Below are positions 1 to 6,373 of a stretch of 24,324 nucleotides of DNA, piece after piece. The translations under genes and the position numbers were made by a program. This stretch comes from JBBSGC01 sp038254525 (lineage in GTDB: Bacteria > Actinomycetota > Actinomycetes > Propionibacteriales > Nocardioidaceae). The notes below the pieces were generated by a model. It did no database searches. It was not told the DNA's origin and worked only from the letters and a program-made list of their open reading frames with translations. Within the stretch, counting starts at the first letter, position 1. The number at the start of each line of letters is the position of its first letter. The stretch is from contig JBBSGC010000013.1 in the NCBI GenBank assembly GCA_038254525.1, positions 1-24,324 on the forward strand. The letters are read 5' to 3'.

Positions 1-2
1 AG

Positions 3-71
3 GCCATCCTGGCCGCACTCGAACTCCCCGAACCAGCCCGGTTCTTCGACTTCACCGTCGCTACCGACTGA
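3..71 (+). CDS. C-terminal tail of an unidentified gene entering from the left edge
   Basis: An open frame runs in from the window edge and stops at TGA 69-71. It encodes about 22 residues ending FFDFTVATD. The codon pattern (C or G at most third positions) looks coding, but there is too little sequence to assign a family. A short GC-rich hairpin follows the stop. It could also be a chance open frame. Confidence 0.35.
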   Translation, partial: AILAALELPEPARFFDFTVATD

Positions 72-93
72 CCAGCGCCGAGCGCCGGCAAGC

Positions 94-107
94 GCCCGCA
101 CGCGGGC
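94..107. terminator. Short GC hairpin after the edge gene, possible terminator
   Basis: GCCCG (94-98) pairs with CGGGC (103-107) around the loop CACG, 23 bases after the stop codon at 71. No T-run follows. Actinobacterial terminators often lack one, but the stem is short, so this is weak. Confidence 0.2.
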
Positions 108-164
108 CCGTAGTAACACGACCCCATCACGCCGATCCGGCGTTTCCGCAGGTCAACGCCATGA

Positions 165-1428
165 TCACGACAATCGTGTGCTCAGCATCTGCGGAAGTCC
201 GGCGAGTCGTCCGTTGATCGCCTCGGTCGGCCCGTTCGACGTGCCGGGCCGCTCGAAGTAGGCGAGCACGTCGTCGGCACGTTGCTTCAACGTCCGCCCG
301 AGCGTGACCAGCTCACTCAGCACGACCGGGACGCCGTGGCTGACCGACTCGATGAGCGTCACCATCAGCTCGCGGCCGGTGGCACGGTCGGGTTCGCGGT
401 AGGCCGCGATCATCCGCTGGTAGATCCCCCAGGTGGCCTCGACCTGGACGTGCTCGTCGCCGTCGAACAGCGCTGCGAGGCGGTCCTTCTGCTTGTCGGT
501 GAGGAGGTCGGCTCCGGTGTGCAGGGTCCGACGTGCCCGGTAGAGCGGGTCGTCCTTGCGGCCGCGGTGGCCATGGGTTGCCTGCTGGATCCGTCGCCGG
601 CACCGGTTCGAGGGCGTCGCCGGCCAGACGGACGACGTGGAAGGGATCCATGACGGTGACCGCGTCGGGCAGCTCCTCGGTTGCGGCGGTCTTGAACCCG
701 GTGAACCCGTCCATCGCGACGACCTCAACCGCGTCGCGCCACGCCTGCGTGCGCTCGGACAGCCACTGCTTGAACGCCTGCTTGGAGCGGCCCTCGACCA
801 TGTCGAGCAGGCGGGCTGGGGCCGTGCCGTCACGGATCCCGGTCAGGTCGATGATCACGGTGACGTACTTGTCGCCCTTCCTGGTGTGGCGCCACACGTG
901 CTCATCCACGCCGTGGATCCGGACCCCGTCGAACCGGGTCGCGTCGTCGATCAGGACCCGCTTGCCCTCAGCCAACACGGCGTCGTTGGCGGTGTTCCAC
1001 GCGACGCCGAGGCCCTCGGCGACCCGGGCGACGGTGAGGTGCTGGCACACGATCGCCTCCAGGGCCCACCGCAGTCCGCGGCGTGAGAGCTTCGCTCGTG
1101 GTTCGGCGGCCCTGGTGATGTCTTGGCGCCACACGTGCGAGCAGTCGGTGCACCGGTAGCGACGGACCGTGACGGCCAACGTGGTGGGTCGCCAGCCGAG
1201 CGGCTCGTGCGCGAGGCGCCGGATCACGGTGTCGCGGACGGTGCCCTCGCAGCCGCAGCGGCGGCACCACTGGTCGGCGTCGACGACGCGGCAGGCGAGG
1301 ACGGCACGGTCGGGCTCAAGGCGTTGCCCGGTGACCTCGAGGCCGAGCTCGTCGAGACGGCAGAACGTGGTCAAGTCAGCGCGTGCGAACCCCGCAACGG
1401 GGCTCGCCGCGACGGTAGCGTCGGGCAT
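165..1428 (-). pseudogene. ISL3-family transposase, frameshifted and C-terminally truncated
   Basis: Translation from ATG at 1428 gives an N-terminal zinc-binding region (CRRCG and, further on, CTDC), then the transposase core with HGVDEHVW, VVAMDGFTGFK and VMDPFHVV. These hold the first two acidic catalytic positions of an ISL3 DDE enzyme. Near bases 607-611 the frame breaks. The expected continuation (RCRRRIQQATHGHRGRKDDP) lies in the neighbouring minus-strand frame, which runs to GPTEAINGRL with the third acidic residue. One extra base explains the shift. After NGRL the sequence no longer resembles the family, and the frame ends at 165; intact members carry roughly 40 more residues. A sequencing error could account for the frameshift but not for the lost C-terminus. 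Confidence 0.88.
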
Positions 1429-1548
1429 GTCGAGGTCTTCCGGATGGGCAGTGTGAGAACTTCCATCCTCGGGAGACCTCGACGCCTATCGGGTCAACGA
1501 CGCGCCGGAGCGCTCAACACCCGACCACACCCTGGATTGTGAAGAGCC
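204..1548 (-). mobile_element. Decayed ISL3-family insertion sequence, one end missing
   Basis: The element carries one transposase gene on the minus strand. Its transposase-proximal end is well defined: reading the minus strand from base 1548, it begins GGCTCTTCACAATCCAGG, the GGCTCTT-type terminus typical of ISL3-family elements. The other end is absent. Similarity to the transposase stops near base 204, just after the GPTEAINGRL motif, and no matching GGCTCTTC terminus is seen in bases 1-204. The copy therefore has a frameshift, a truncated transposase and one terminal repeat, and is probably immobile on its own. Its intact end abuts the remnant of a MazE-like antitoxin gene, which it appears to have interrupted. 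The left boundary is approximate. Confidence 0.85.
1511..1548 (-). repeat. Terminal sequence of the ISL3 element (only surviving end)
   Basis: On the minus strand the sequence from 1548 inward starts GGCTCTTCACAATCC, matching the GGCTCTT terminus known from ISL3-family elements. The flanking octamer TTCCGGCC (1549-1556) would be one copy of an 8-bp target duplication. The second copy cannot be located because the opposite end is gone. Confidence 0.7.
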
Positions 1549-1764
1549 TTCCGGCCCGACGCAGACGCTCAGCGAGCCCTCGCCGCGTTGACGGACGACG
1601 GCACGACCGTGTCGGCAGCGGTGCGCAGCGCCCTGATCGATGCCGCTCGTGCACGAGCCGGGAACCGGTTGCGGGCGCAGGCCGCGGAGCTCGCCGCGGA
1701 CGATGCTGACCGCGCGGAGGCGTCCCAGGTACTACGGGACATGGAGACGCTGCGTGCGTGGTGA
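1549..1764 (+). pseudogene. MazE-like antitoxin, start codon removed by the IS insertion
   Basis: The frame reads FRPDADAQRALAALTDDGTT at its start and ends RDMETLRAW before TGA 1762-1764. This layout (RPDAD, a VSAAVR helix start, a charged helical C-terminus, terminal RAW) is typical of the small actinobacterial antitoxins paired with MazF/PemK toxins. The frame is open only back to 1543, where it enters the IS end, and it has no ATG or GTG there. The IS has therefore removed the start and roughly the first few residues, which in this family form the DNA-contacting strand. Possible restarts are TTG 1588 and GTG 1609, giving a shortened protein that might still bind the toxin through its C-terminus. 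It overlaps the toxin gene by 11 bases. Confidence 0.75.
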
Positions 1765-2065
1765 TGTCCACCGCCTGCACGCACCGCGCGGGACCCGCGG
1801 CAGCGAGCAGACCGAGGCTCGGTACGCCGTCGTGGTGCAGTCCGACCAGCTGCCGCTGTCGACGTGGCTCGTGGCGCCGACGTCGAGATCGGCGCGCGCG
1901 GCCAGCTTCCGCCCCAGGATCGAACTAGCGGGCCAGTCGACCCGGGTGCTGGCGGAGCAGACGGCGGCGGTAAATCCGAGCCGGCTGGGCGACCAGGTCG
2001 GCCACCTCGGCCTGGACGAGATGCGGCGAGTCGACGCCGCCCTGCGGGTCGTGCTCGGGCTCTAG
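1754..2065 (+). CDS. mazF: MazF/PemK-family toxin (endoribonuclease)
   Basis: This 103-residue protein starts at GTG 1754 inside the end of the antitoxin frame, the usual overlapping arrangement. It begins VRGDVHRL and contains ARYAVVVQSDQLPLSTWLVA, LAEQTAAVNPSRLGDQVGHL and a C-terminal VDAALRVVLGL. These are the core strands and the conserved R-YAVVVQSD and EQ-AV--RLG segments of MazF/PemK toxins, which cleave RNA and arrest translation. The frame is open upstream to 1640, but that extension reads through antitoxin codons and does not look like MazF, so the GTG start is preferred. The coding sequence looks complete. Since the partner antitoxin is decapitated, the toxin is either poorly expressed, inactivated by subtle changes, or neutralised by a shortened or unlinked antitoxin. 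Confidence 0.85.
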   Translation: MRGDVHRLHAPRGTRGSEQTEARYAVVVQSDQLPLSTWLVAPTSRSARAASFRPRIELAGQSTRVLAEQTAAVNPSRLGDQVGHLGLDEMRRVDAALRVVLGL

Positions 2066-2123
2066 GGCCGTGTGGACGACGTGCTGTTGCCCACGCCGCC
2101 ACGACGGCACACTGCCGGGAGCG

Positions 2124-2151
2124 CCGACATCCGTCGGAGCAAGCCGGCTCC
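2124..2151. other. Two overlapping hairpins in the convergent gap, possible terminator
   Basis: Between the toxin stop and the end of the minus-strand gene at 2182, CCGAC 2124-2128 pairs with GTCGG 2133-2137. GGAGC 2136-2140 pairs with GCTCC 2147-2151. The two stems share two bases and so are mutually exclusive. The convergent position suggests a terminator, but there is no T-tract. Confidence 0.25.
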
Positions 2152-2181
2152 GGTTCACGCGGCCAGCAGAGTGGGTCTCGG

Positions 2182-3048
2182 CTACCCGCCTGACGCTGAC
2201 GAACTGCTCACGGGGCGGTCGGGCCAGCTGGTGCCCAGGGCCTCGTAGGGCTGCAGGTCGCGGCCCTGCTCCAGGAAGTACGTCGGCAGCGTGGCGCCCC
2301 AGAACGGCTCCTGTGCGAGCCGGGTCAGCTGGGCCGCGGACAACGGCGGCTGCGGACGGGTGATGTCCCACTGGCTGCTCGGCAAGTCGAAGCCGTTGGT
2401 GGCCGAGACCACGACGCGGACGCCGTCGGAGCGCATCAGGTCGGCGGTGCGGCTGATGCCGGTGCCGTCGGCGACGGCAGTATGTTCTTCAAACGTCATT
2501 AGCAGGCTCCCGTCGGAAAGCGTGCTCTCGCGGCAGTCGAGGTAGGTCGAGTCGCAGTTGCCGTGGCGCATGTCGTTCTGGACATTGACGCCGATCACCG
2601 AGACGCCCTGTCCGTCGGCGGAGGTCCACTCGAGGTTGGCGTACCACTCGTGGGCCTCCTGACCGCCGAAGTTCGTCGCCGACCCGTCCTGCAGGTCAGC
2701 CACGGCCCAGCGCAGCGCTGCTGCAAGGCCGCGCCCCGTCGCCGGACCGGTCGGCCCCGGGTGGGCGGGATCGAAGTCGTTCTGGGCCGAGTTCGAACGA
2801 CTGTTGCTCACCCCTGCGGCGGCAAGGTCCCGAGCGCCGTCGCCGGCGCCGTGGGGCACGGCGCTCACGCCCACCGCCGCGACCGTTACCGCCGAGACGC
2901 CGGCCACGACCGCGACCGCGCGGCGTCGGCGCAGCACCCGGGTGCCCTGGGTGCGGGCGACCCGGCCCAGGCGGGCGACGTCGAGGTAACAGTCGCCCTG
3001 TGAGACGCGGGCGTGCAGATCGCGCTCGAGATGGTCGTGGAGGTTCAT
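2182..3048 (-). CDS. Single-pass membrane protein, putative anti-sigma factor of the adjacent SigE-family sigma
   Basis: This 288-residue protein has a short N-terminal cytoplasmic part (about residues 1-40, ending in an arginine cluster), one hydrophobic helix at about residues 44-64 (AVAVVAGVSAVTVAAVG) and a long extracytoplasmic C-terminal domain without a recognised fold. I see no HxxxCxxC zinc anti-sigma motif. The role is inferred from context. Its ATG overlaps the sigma factor stop (ATGA, 3045-3048), so the two are translationally coupled, and SigE-family ECF genes in actinobacteria are commonly followed by such one-pass membrane proteins. The C-terminal domain would then be a sensor. 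It could be an unrelated membrane protein. Confidence 0.7.
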   Translation of the reverse strand: MNLHDHLERDLHARVSQGDCYLDVARLGRVARTQGTRVLRRRRAVAVVAGVSAVTVAAVGVSAVPHGAGDGARDLAAAGVSNSRSNSAQNDFDPAHPGPTGPATGRGLAAALRWAVADLQDGSATNFGGQEAHEWYANLEWTSADGQGVSVIGVNVQNDMRHGNCDSTYLDCRESTLSDGSLLMTFEEHTAVADGTGISRTADLMRSDGVRVVVSATNGFDLPSSQWDITRPQPPLSAAQLTRLAQEPFWGATLPTYFLEQGRDLQPYEALGTSWPDRPVSSSSASGG

Positions 3049-3569
3049 GGCTGCTCCTGTGCTTCGCGATGGGTGTCGAAGTGGGATGTGAGGTCGGGGT
3101 CGAGATCGGGCACCTGCTCACGCAGCCGGGTGAGGGCGCGGCGGGCCCGCTGGCGCACGGCCGCCTCGCTCAGGGCGAGACTGGCGGCAGTCTGGGTCAC
3201 GCTCAAGTCATGCCAGTAGCGGAGCACGACCACCACCCGTTCACTGGCGGGTATTCGCCCCAGCGCGGCCAGCAGGTCCAGCCGTGCGGAGACGTCGGCG
3301 GATCCCGGCGTGGCGCTCTCAGGCAAGACTTCGGTAGGTCGTTCGCCGCTGCTCCGCAACCGACGATGCGACAGGTAGGTTCGAGTAAGGATCTGTCGGG
3401 TGTAGGCGACGGGATCAGCGGCGTTCGAGACCCGGTTCCAAGCGACGTACACCTTTGTATAGGTCGCTTGGGTCAGGTCCTCCGCGAGGTGGTGATCGCC
3501 ACCGGTCAGCAACAGCGCGGTGCCGTGCATGCCGCGGCCGGTCGAGCAAACGAAGTCGTCGAAGGACAT
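3045..3569 (-). CDS. ECF RNA polymerase sigma factor, SigE family
   Basis: The chosen product is 174 residues starting MSFDDFV. Region 2 spans about residues 10-70 (DHHLAEDLTQATYTKVYVAW, then the DP-AYTRQIL-- segment). Region 4 spans about residues 98-152 (RIPASERVVVVLRYWHDLS and the helix-turn-helix SEAAVRQRARRALTRLR). The order and the FDDFV start match the actinobacterial SigE-family ECF factors (about 165-180 aa). ATG 3569 is preferred because GGAGG lies 8 bases upstream; ATG 3599 would add ten residues with a poorer ribosome site. It overlaps the next gene by four bases and should form one operon with it. A possible self-recognised promoter lies at 3660-3685. Confidence 0.88.
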   Translation of the reverse strand: MSFDDFVCSTGRGMHGTALLLTGGDHHLAEDLTQATYTKVYVAWNRVSNAADPVAYTRQILTRTYLSHRRLRSSGERPTEVLPESATPGSADVSARLDLLAALGRIPASERVVVVLRYWHDLSVTQTAASLALSEAAVRQRARRALTRLREQVPDLDPDLTSHFDTHREAQEQP

Positions 3570-3659
3570 TCCCGTCGCCTCCGCCTGCCCACGGTTCATC
3601 GGCGCCGTCCGATCGATGGAGTAAGTGCTCACGTCACCAAAACGCCTCAGACCCGACCT

Positions 3660-3685
3660 CGCGTGACACATCCATCGAGGGTTGT
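3660..3685 (-). promoter_or_regulatory. Candidate ECF-type autoregulatory promoter upstream of the SigE-family gene
   Basis: On the minus strand ACAACC (3680-3685) is followed after 16 bases by CGCG (3660-3663), about 90 bases before the chosen start. An ACAACC -35 with a CGTC-like -10 is a pattern I associate with SigE-family ECF promoters. The -10 match here is imperfect, so this is tentative. Confidence 0.3.
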
Positions 3686-4165
3686 CCCCACGATCCAGCC
3701 TCCCTGCAGTTGGTTGCGGCCGTCCCCATCGACGTTCCACCTGTCAGAAGCAAGCGACGCCGAGGCCAGAACGACACCGAGGAGCGCCAAATTCGAGGGT
3801 CTTCGGAAATGAGCGTGGTTGAGGTCGTCGTCCCATGACGGCGTGGCACAGGGGCGACACGTAAGGGACTTCCAGGATCGGCAGCGACCAAGCAACCGCT
3901 CCACGAGGCAAACCTAAAGTGGCCGCCTGACCTGCACAAACGCTGGCTGGAAAGAGCCGTCCGGGGGCACCTCGGGGGCACCTCTCACAGGCAGCCGCCT
4001 CCCCCGCTCGTGCTCGAAGTCGACGGAGCCGTCGCGGTCCCACCATGGCTGAACGTGGTGTCCAACCTCGCCCGTTCTGCTCACCCCCGAAGCCATCGCG
4101 ATCCCGGGGACGCGGTACCCGTTTAAGGAACGGCCAACGGCTTTCGCATCTCTTTCCGCAGCACA
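3686..4165. other. Gap without a recognisable gene
   Basis: About 480 bases between the sigma factor promoter region and the remnant ending at 4166. Several open frames exist on both strands, but none has family motifs, a convincing start with a ribosome site, or a clean coding pattern. An 11-base tandem duplication lies at 3963-3984. The gap probably holds further decayed sequence. Confidence 0.5.
3963..3984. repeat. Perfect 11-bp tandem duplication
   Basis: GGGGGCACCTC occurs twice without a gap (3963-3973 and 3974-3984). No gene contains it. It is too short to assign a role and is most simply a slippage duplication in non-coding DNA. Confidence 0.6.
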
Positions 4166-4428
4166 TCAATCCCAGGACCTCGGAACTCCGGTAGCACGAC
4201 GCCCTGCCACGGCTAGAGCCAGGGCTTCGCTGGTACCTCGGATCTCCTCTCCTTCTCCTCTCGACCGCTCTGGTCGGTCGCGGTCAACCGCAGCCCATTG
4301 AGACGGTCGCTCGGGACGAAGCCACAGGTGGCGAGCTTTGAAGCGAGGAAGTCCAGAACCGGCAGCCAACTGGACGGCTCGGGGTTGACGTCGAGACCGA
4401 GCGGGCGGGCGGCATCGCGGAGGTGGAT
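4166..4428 (-). pseudogene. C-terminal remnant of a maleylpyruvate-isomerase/DinB-like (TIGR03083-type) protein, frameshifted
   Basis: From 4428 downward one minus-strand frame reads IHLRDAARPLGLD, then FVPSDRLNGLRLTATD. The neighbouring frame then continues SRGEGEEIRGTSEALALAVAG with RRATGVP and ends at TGA 4166-4168. Together they follow the C-terminal pattern of mycothiol-dependent maleylpyruvate-isomerase-family proteins: H-D--RPLG, RL-GL-L-ATD, G-G--VRGP-EAL-LA-AGR. The frame changes around 4262-4275. A TGA sits directly before the first codon, and the N-terminal half, with the metal-binding DinB core, is missing. This is clearly a broken gene fragment. The family assignment is from remembered motif spacing only. 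Confidence 0.6.
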
Positions 4429-4485
4429 TCAGGTCAGCGACTTGGGCCAACCCGTCCTACGCGAGGCACACGCCGATGGCCCGTG

Positions 4486-4854
4486 TCAGGCGCCAACGCG
4501 CAGCCGACTGGCAATCTGCTCGACTCTTAACGTCCCGGCAGCGGCGCCCATGACAACGTCGAAGGCGTCGTCGTGTGAAAGTGCGGGTGCGTGCCCGTTC
4601 AGGTCGAGGAAGACGGCGGTGGCCAGCCACGCCAGGCGCTTGTTCCCGTCGACGAGCGCGTGGTTGCGGGCGATGGAGTGCAGCAACGCAGCGGCTTTGA
4701 GTTCCAGCGTGGCGTAGGCATCCTGCCCGAACGCGCTGGAGCGCGGTCGCGCCGCCGCCGAGTCCACGAGCCCGATGTCTCGGACGGGACCGGCAGTCAA
4801 GTCACGGACCAGGCCGAGCAAGTCCTCCAGGTCGAGGTGCTCGACCTGCGTCAC
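4486..4854 (-). CDS. doc: Doc-type toxin (Fic/Doc family)
   Basis: This 122-residue protein carries HALVDGNKR at residues 65-73, the Doc version of the Fic core motif H-F-(D/N)GNKR, with the phenylalanine replaced by leucine. Its all-helical pattern continues with LAWLATAVFLDLNG. Doc toxins use this motif to phosphorylate elongation factor Tu and stop translation. The length fits Doc (about 125 aa) rather than the larger Fic AMP-transferases. The start is GTG 4854, overlapping the antitoxin stop as GTGA. No frameshift or missing catalytic residue is seen, so the module looks intact. It is co-transcribed with and follows its antitoxin. Confidence 0.9.
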   Translation of the reverse strand: MTQVEHLDLEDLLGLVRDLTAGPVRDIGLVDSAAARPRSSAFGQDAYATLELKAAALLHSIARNHALVDGNKRLAWLATAVFLDLNGHAPALSHDDAFDVVMGAAAGTLRVEQIASRLRVGA

Positions 4855-5057
4855 ACCGTGCCCAGGCGCTCGAGCACATCACCCCACTGCTCGATCATGC
4901 GGTCAGAGCTGTCCCGCACCCGGGCGATGTGCTCGCTGCGCTGGTAGCGCTCCAGGACAGCCCTGCGGATGATCTCCTGACGAGAGGCGCCCTCGGCGAT
5001 CGCCAGCTCACTCAGGGCGCGGTCGAGTTCCTCGTCGGTACGTAAGGTCATCGCCAT
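4851..5057 (-). CDS. Ribbon-helix-helix (CopG/Arc-type) antitoxin of the Doc module
   Basis: This 68-residue protein begins MAMTLRTDEELDRALSELA, giving one beta strand (MTLRT) followed by two helices (DEELDRALSELAIAEG and SRQEIIRRAVLERY). That is the RHH dimer fold that binds direct or inverted repeats. The C-terminal part (DSSDRMIEQWGDVLERLG) would wrap the toxin. ATG 5057 lies 7 bases after a -10-like TATCGT and has no ribosome site, which suggests a leaderless message. ATG 5051 is the alternative start. The last codons overlap the doc start by four bases. Autoregulation through the tandem GATACCA boxes in its promoter is likely. Confidence 0.88.
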   Translation of the reverse strand: MAMTLRTDEELDRALSELAIAEGASRQEIIRRAVLERYQRSEHIARVRDSSDRMIEQWGDVLERLGTV

Positions 5058-5084
5058 GCCAAGGACGATACCAGACTGATACCA
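5058..5084 (-). promoter_or_regulatory. Promoter/operator of the RHH-Doc operon: tandem GATACCA boxes over the -10 region
   Basis: GATACCA occurs at 5067-5073 and 5078-5084, exactly 11 bases (one helical turn) apart. On the minus strand the first box overlaps the -10-like TATCGT (5065-5070), which stands 7 bases before the antitoxin ATG. Direct repeats one turn apart covering a promoter are typical RHH operators. That binding happens here is inference. Confidence 0.55.
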
Positions 5085-5358
5085 AGCCAGACCGACAGCT
5101 CCAGATGAAATGCCAGTTCCCTGCAGTGCTTAACCCGGCCGTCAGTGCCGTCGAATGATTCCCCCAGACCGCTGTGGTTGTGGGTCAAGCATGGACGGCA
5201 CGCTCGCGGCGAGACGGCAGAAGTTCGGTTCAGGATGCGCAGTCAGTCCATGCTGTCCGGCTTCTTGAAGGCATTGGCTCGCTCGAGCTGATGTCGACAA
5301 GGCCGCAGTGCCGGTCAACCTGGACGCGTGCGCGCGTCTGCTGGAACTGGCTGGCTCC

Positions 5359-5364
5359 TATCCT
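5359..5364 (+). promoter_or_regulatory. -10-like box of a probable leaderless transcript (DUF1905 gene)
   Basis: TATCCT lies 6 bases before ATG 5371 and fits the actinobacterial TANNNT -10 pattern. No ribosome site is present. This supports ATG 5371 over the more upstream GTG 5308. A matching -35 is not obvious. The surrounding 5085-5358 region holds no recognisable gene. Confidence 0.4.
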
Positions 5365-5370
5365 GGCCGA

Positions 5371-5658
5371 ATGCATCTGGAGTTCCGCGGCGAGATTTGG
5401 TTCTGGAAAGGCCCGGCGCCGTGGCACTTCATCACCGTTCCGAAGGAGGAGTGCGGTGAGCTGGAAGCGACTTCTGCGTTCGTCAGCTACGGCTGGGGCA
5501 TGATTCCGGTCGCGGCGCAGATCGGGGGAACCGGGTGGCAGACGTCGCTGTTCCCGAAAGATGGGCGGTACATCGTGCCTGTGAAGACGTGCGTGCGAAA
5601 GGCCGAAGGGCTTGCGGTAGGCGACCTGGTGACGGTCCGCCTAGCCGTCAATGTCTGA
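5371..5658 (+). CDS. DUF1905 domain protein
   Basis: This 95-residue protein begins MHLEFRGEIWFWKGPAPWHF and continues with VSYGWGMIPVAAQIGGTGW, TSLFPKDGRYIVPVK and AEGLAVGDLVTVRL. These are the conserved blocks, in order, of the small beta-barrel DUF1905 family, whose biochemical role is not established. The frame is open upstream to GTG 5308, but those codons show no family similarity, while ATG 5371 sits exactly where the domain begins and follows a -10-like TATCCT. It is an isolated intact gene among remnants. The next sequence downstream is a decayed minus-strand gene whose last codons reach almost to this stop. Confidence 0.85.
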   Translation: MHLEFRGEIWFWKGPAPWHFITVPKEECGELEATSAFVSYGWGMIPVAAQIGGTGWQTSLFPKDGRYIVPVKTCVRKAEGLAVGDLVTVRLAVNV

Positions 5659-5666
5659 CGGGGGTT

Positions 5667-5999
5667 CAGAGCCCGATGGCAGGCTCGGTCTTCGGGCCAC
5701 CAGAGGCTGGGTGGCTGACCATCAGGTCGTCGAAGCGTCCAGGCGAAGAGCAGGAAATCGCGATGGGGCAGATGGAACTTCGGCGCTCTGCGCCAGACGT
5801 CTTGCAAGGGCCAGCCCTTCCAGATGGCGAACGAGCACCTTGCTGAAGCGCTTGTGTGCCCGGCGAGGACGCCGCAGAGCAGCGGCAGGAAGTCCCGTTC
5901 GTTCGGGACCCGCGACGCACGCCTCGAACGTCGCACGACGTCGTGCACCCTGCCCATGCCGGTCAGTCGTCCGACCAGCCAGTCGGCGGCGTCAGATCC
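5667..5999 (-). pseudogene. Remnant of an actinobacterial conserved hypothetical protein with internal deletions
   Basis: The minus-strand frame contains AADWLVGRLTGMGRVHDVV, then FLPLLCGVLAGHTSASARCSF, FHLPHRDFLLF and SLWWPEDRA. I recall these as conserved blocks (W-V-RL-G-G-VH-VVP, L-VL--HT-TP--C-F--W-G, LPHR-YLLF-GPL, NLWWP-DRAWCVATEID) of a larger actinobacterial hypothetical family. The spacing between blocks is much shorter than expected. The GF-AY-R segment after the first block is gone, and after WWPEDRA the expected WCVATEID is replaced by CHRAL and unrelated codons. The frame itself is open, so the decay is by deletion. No function is known for the family. Boundaries are approximate. 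Confidence 0.5.
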
Positions 6000-6049
6000 C
6001 TCAGGGGCACGACGTCCTTGGGCTGCAAGAGTGGCTCCGGAGTTCTCCT

Positions 6050-6307
6050 TCAGGCCTCCTCTTGGTACAGCGCTTGGTGAGCTGCTCGGGCCGCCTCCAG
6101 CTGAGCGTCCCGCTGAGCCACCGACCACTCCCGGGTGGCTCTGTCCAGCGCCATGGTGGTCCAGCCTCCCGCGGTGGCATCGCTGACGTGGACGAGCAGA
6201 GTGTGCTCATCGTGTTCGACTCGCACTCTGTGCTTGGGGTTCGCCTCTTCATGGAGCCCACGAGCCTGTTCCCCGGCGGAGGTGGATCGGCAACGAAGGA
6301 CGTCCAT
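6050..6307 (-). CDS. Small hypothetical protein
   Basis: This is an 85-residue frame from ATG 6307. The C-terminal 60 residues look like a real protein: VRVEHDEHTLLVHVSDA, GWTTMALDRATREWSVAQRD and a helical end LEAARAAHQALYQEEA. This suggests two or three beta strands followed by a helix. The N-terminal 25 residues are of poorer quality, and the true start may be a GTG within VRVEHDEH. I do not recognise the family. It lies between a remnant and a DUF1232 fragment, so it may itself be a surviving piece of a larger gene. Confidence 0.4.
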   Translation of the reverse strand: MDVLRCRSTSAGEQARGLHEEANPKHRVRVEHDEHTLLVHVSDATAGGWTTMALDRATREWSVAQRDAQLEAARAAHQALYQEEA

Positions 6308-6373
6308 CGACCTCGAGCGGCCTCCGGACGCCGAACCCGTTTGCTGACACCGTCTGCCATGTACCAATGGTGA

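Noticed and set aside
144..196. Inverted repeat TTCCGCAG/CTGCGGAA (144-151 and 189-196) as IS ends or an attachment site
   Set aside because: Eight bases with a 37-base spacer is expected by chance in this composition, and it does not match the GGCTCTTC terminus of the element.
600..620. Programmed frameshifting in the ISL3 transposase
   Set aside because: I see no slippery run at the shift, ISL3 transposases are normally made from one frame, and the copy is truncated anyway. Decay or a sequence error is simpler.
3744..4169. Overlapping minus-strand open frames of 60-141 codons
   Set aside because: No family motif, no ribosome site, and composition rich in Arg and Pro typical of shadow frames. 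Left as an unassigned gap.
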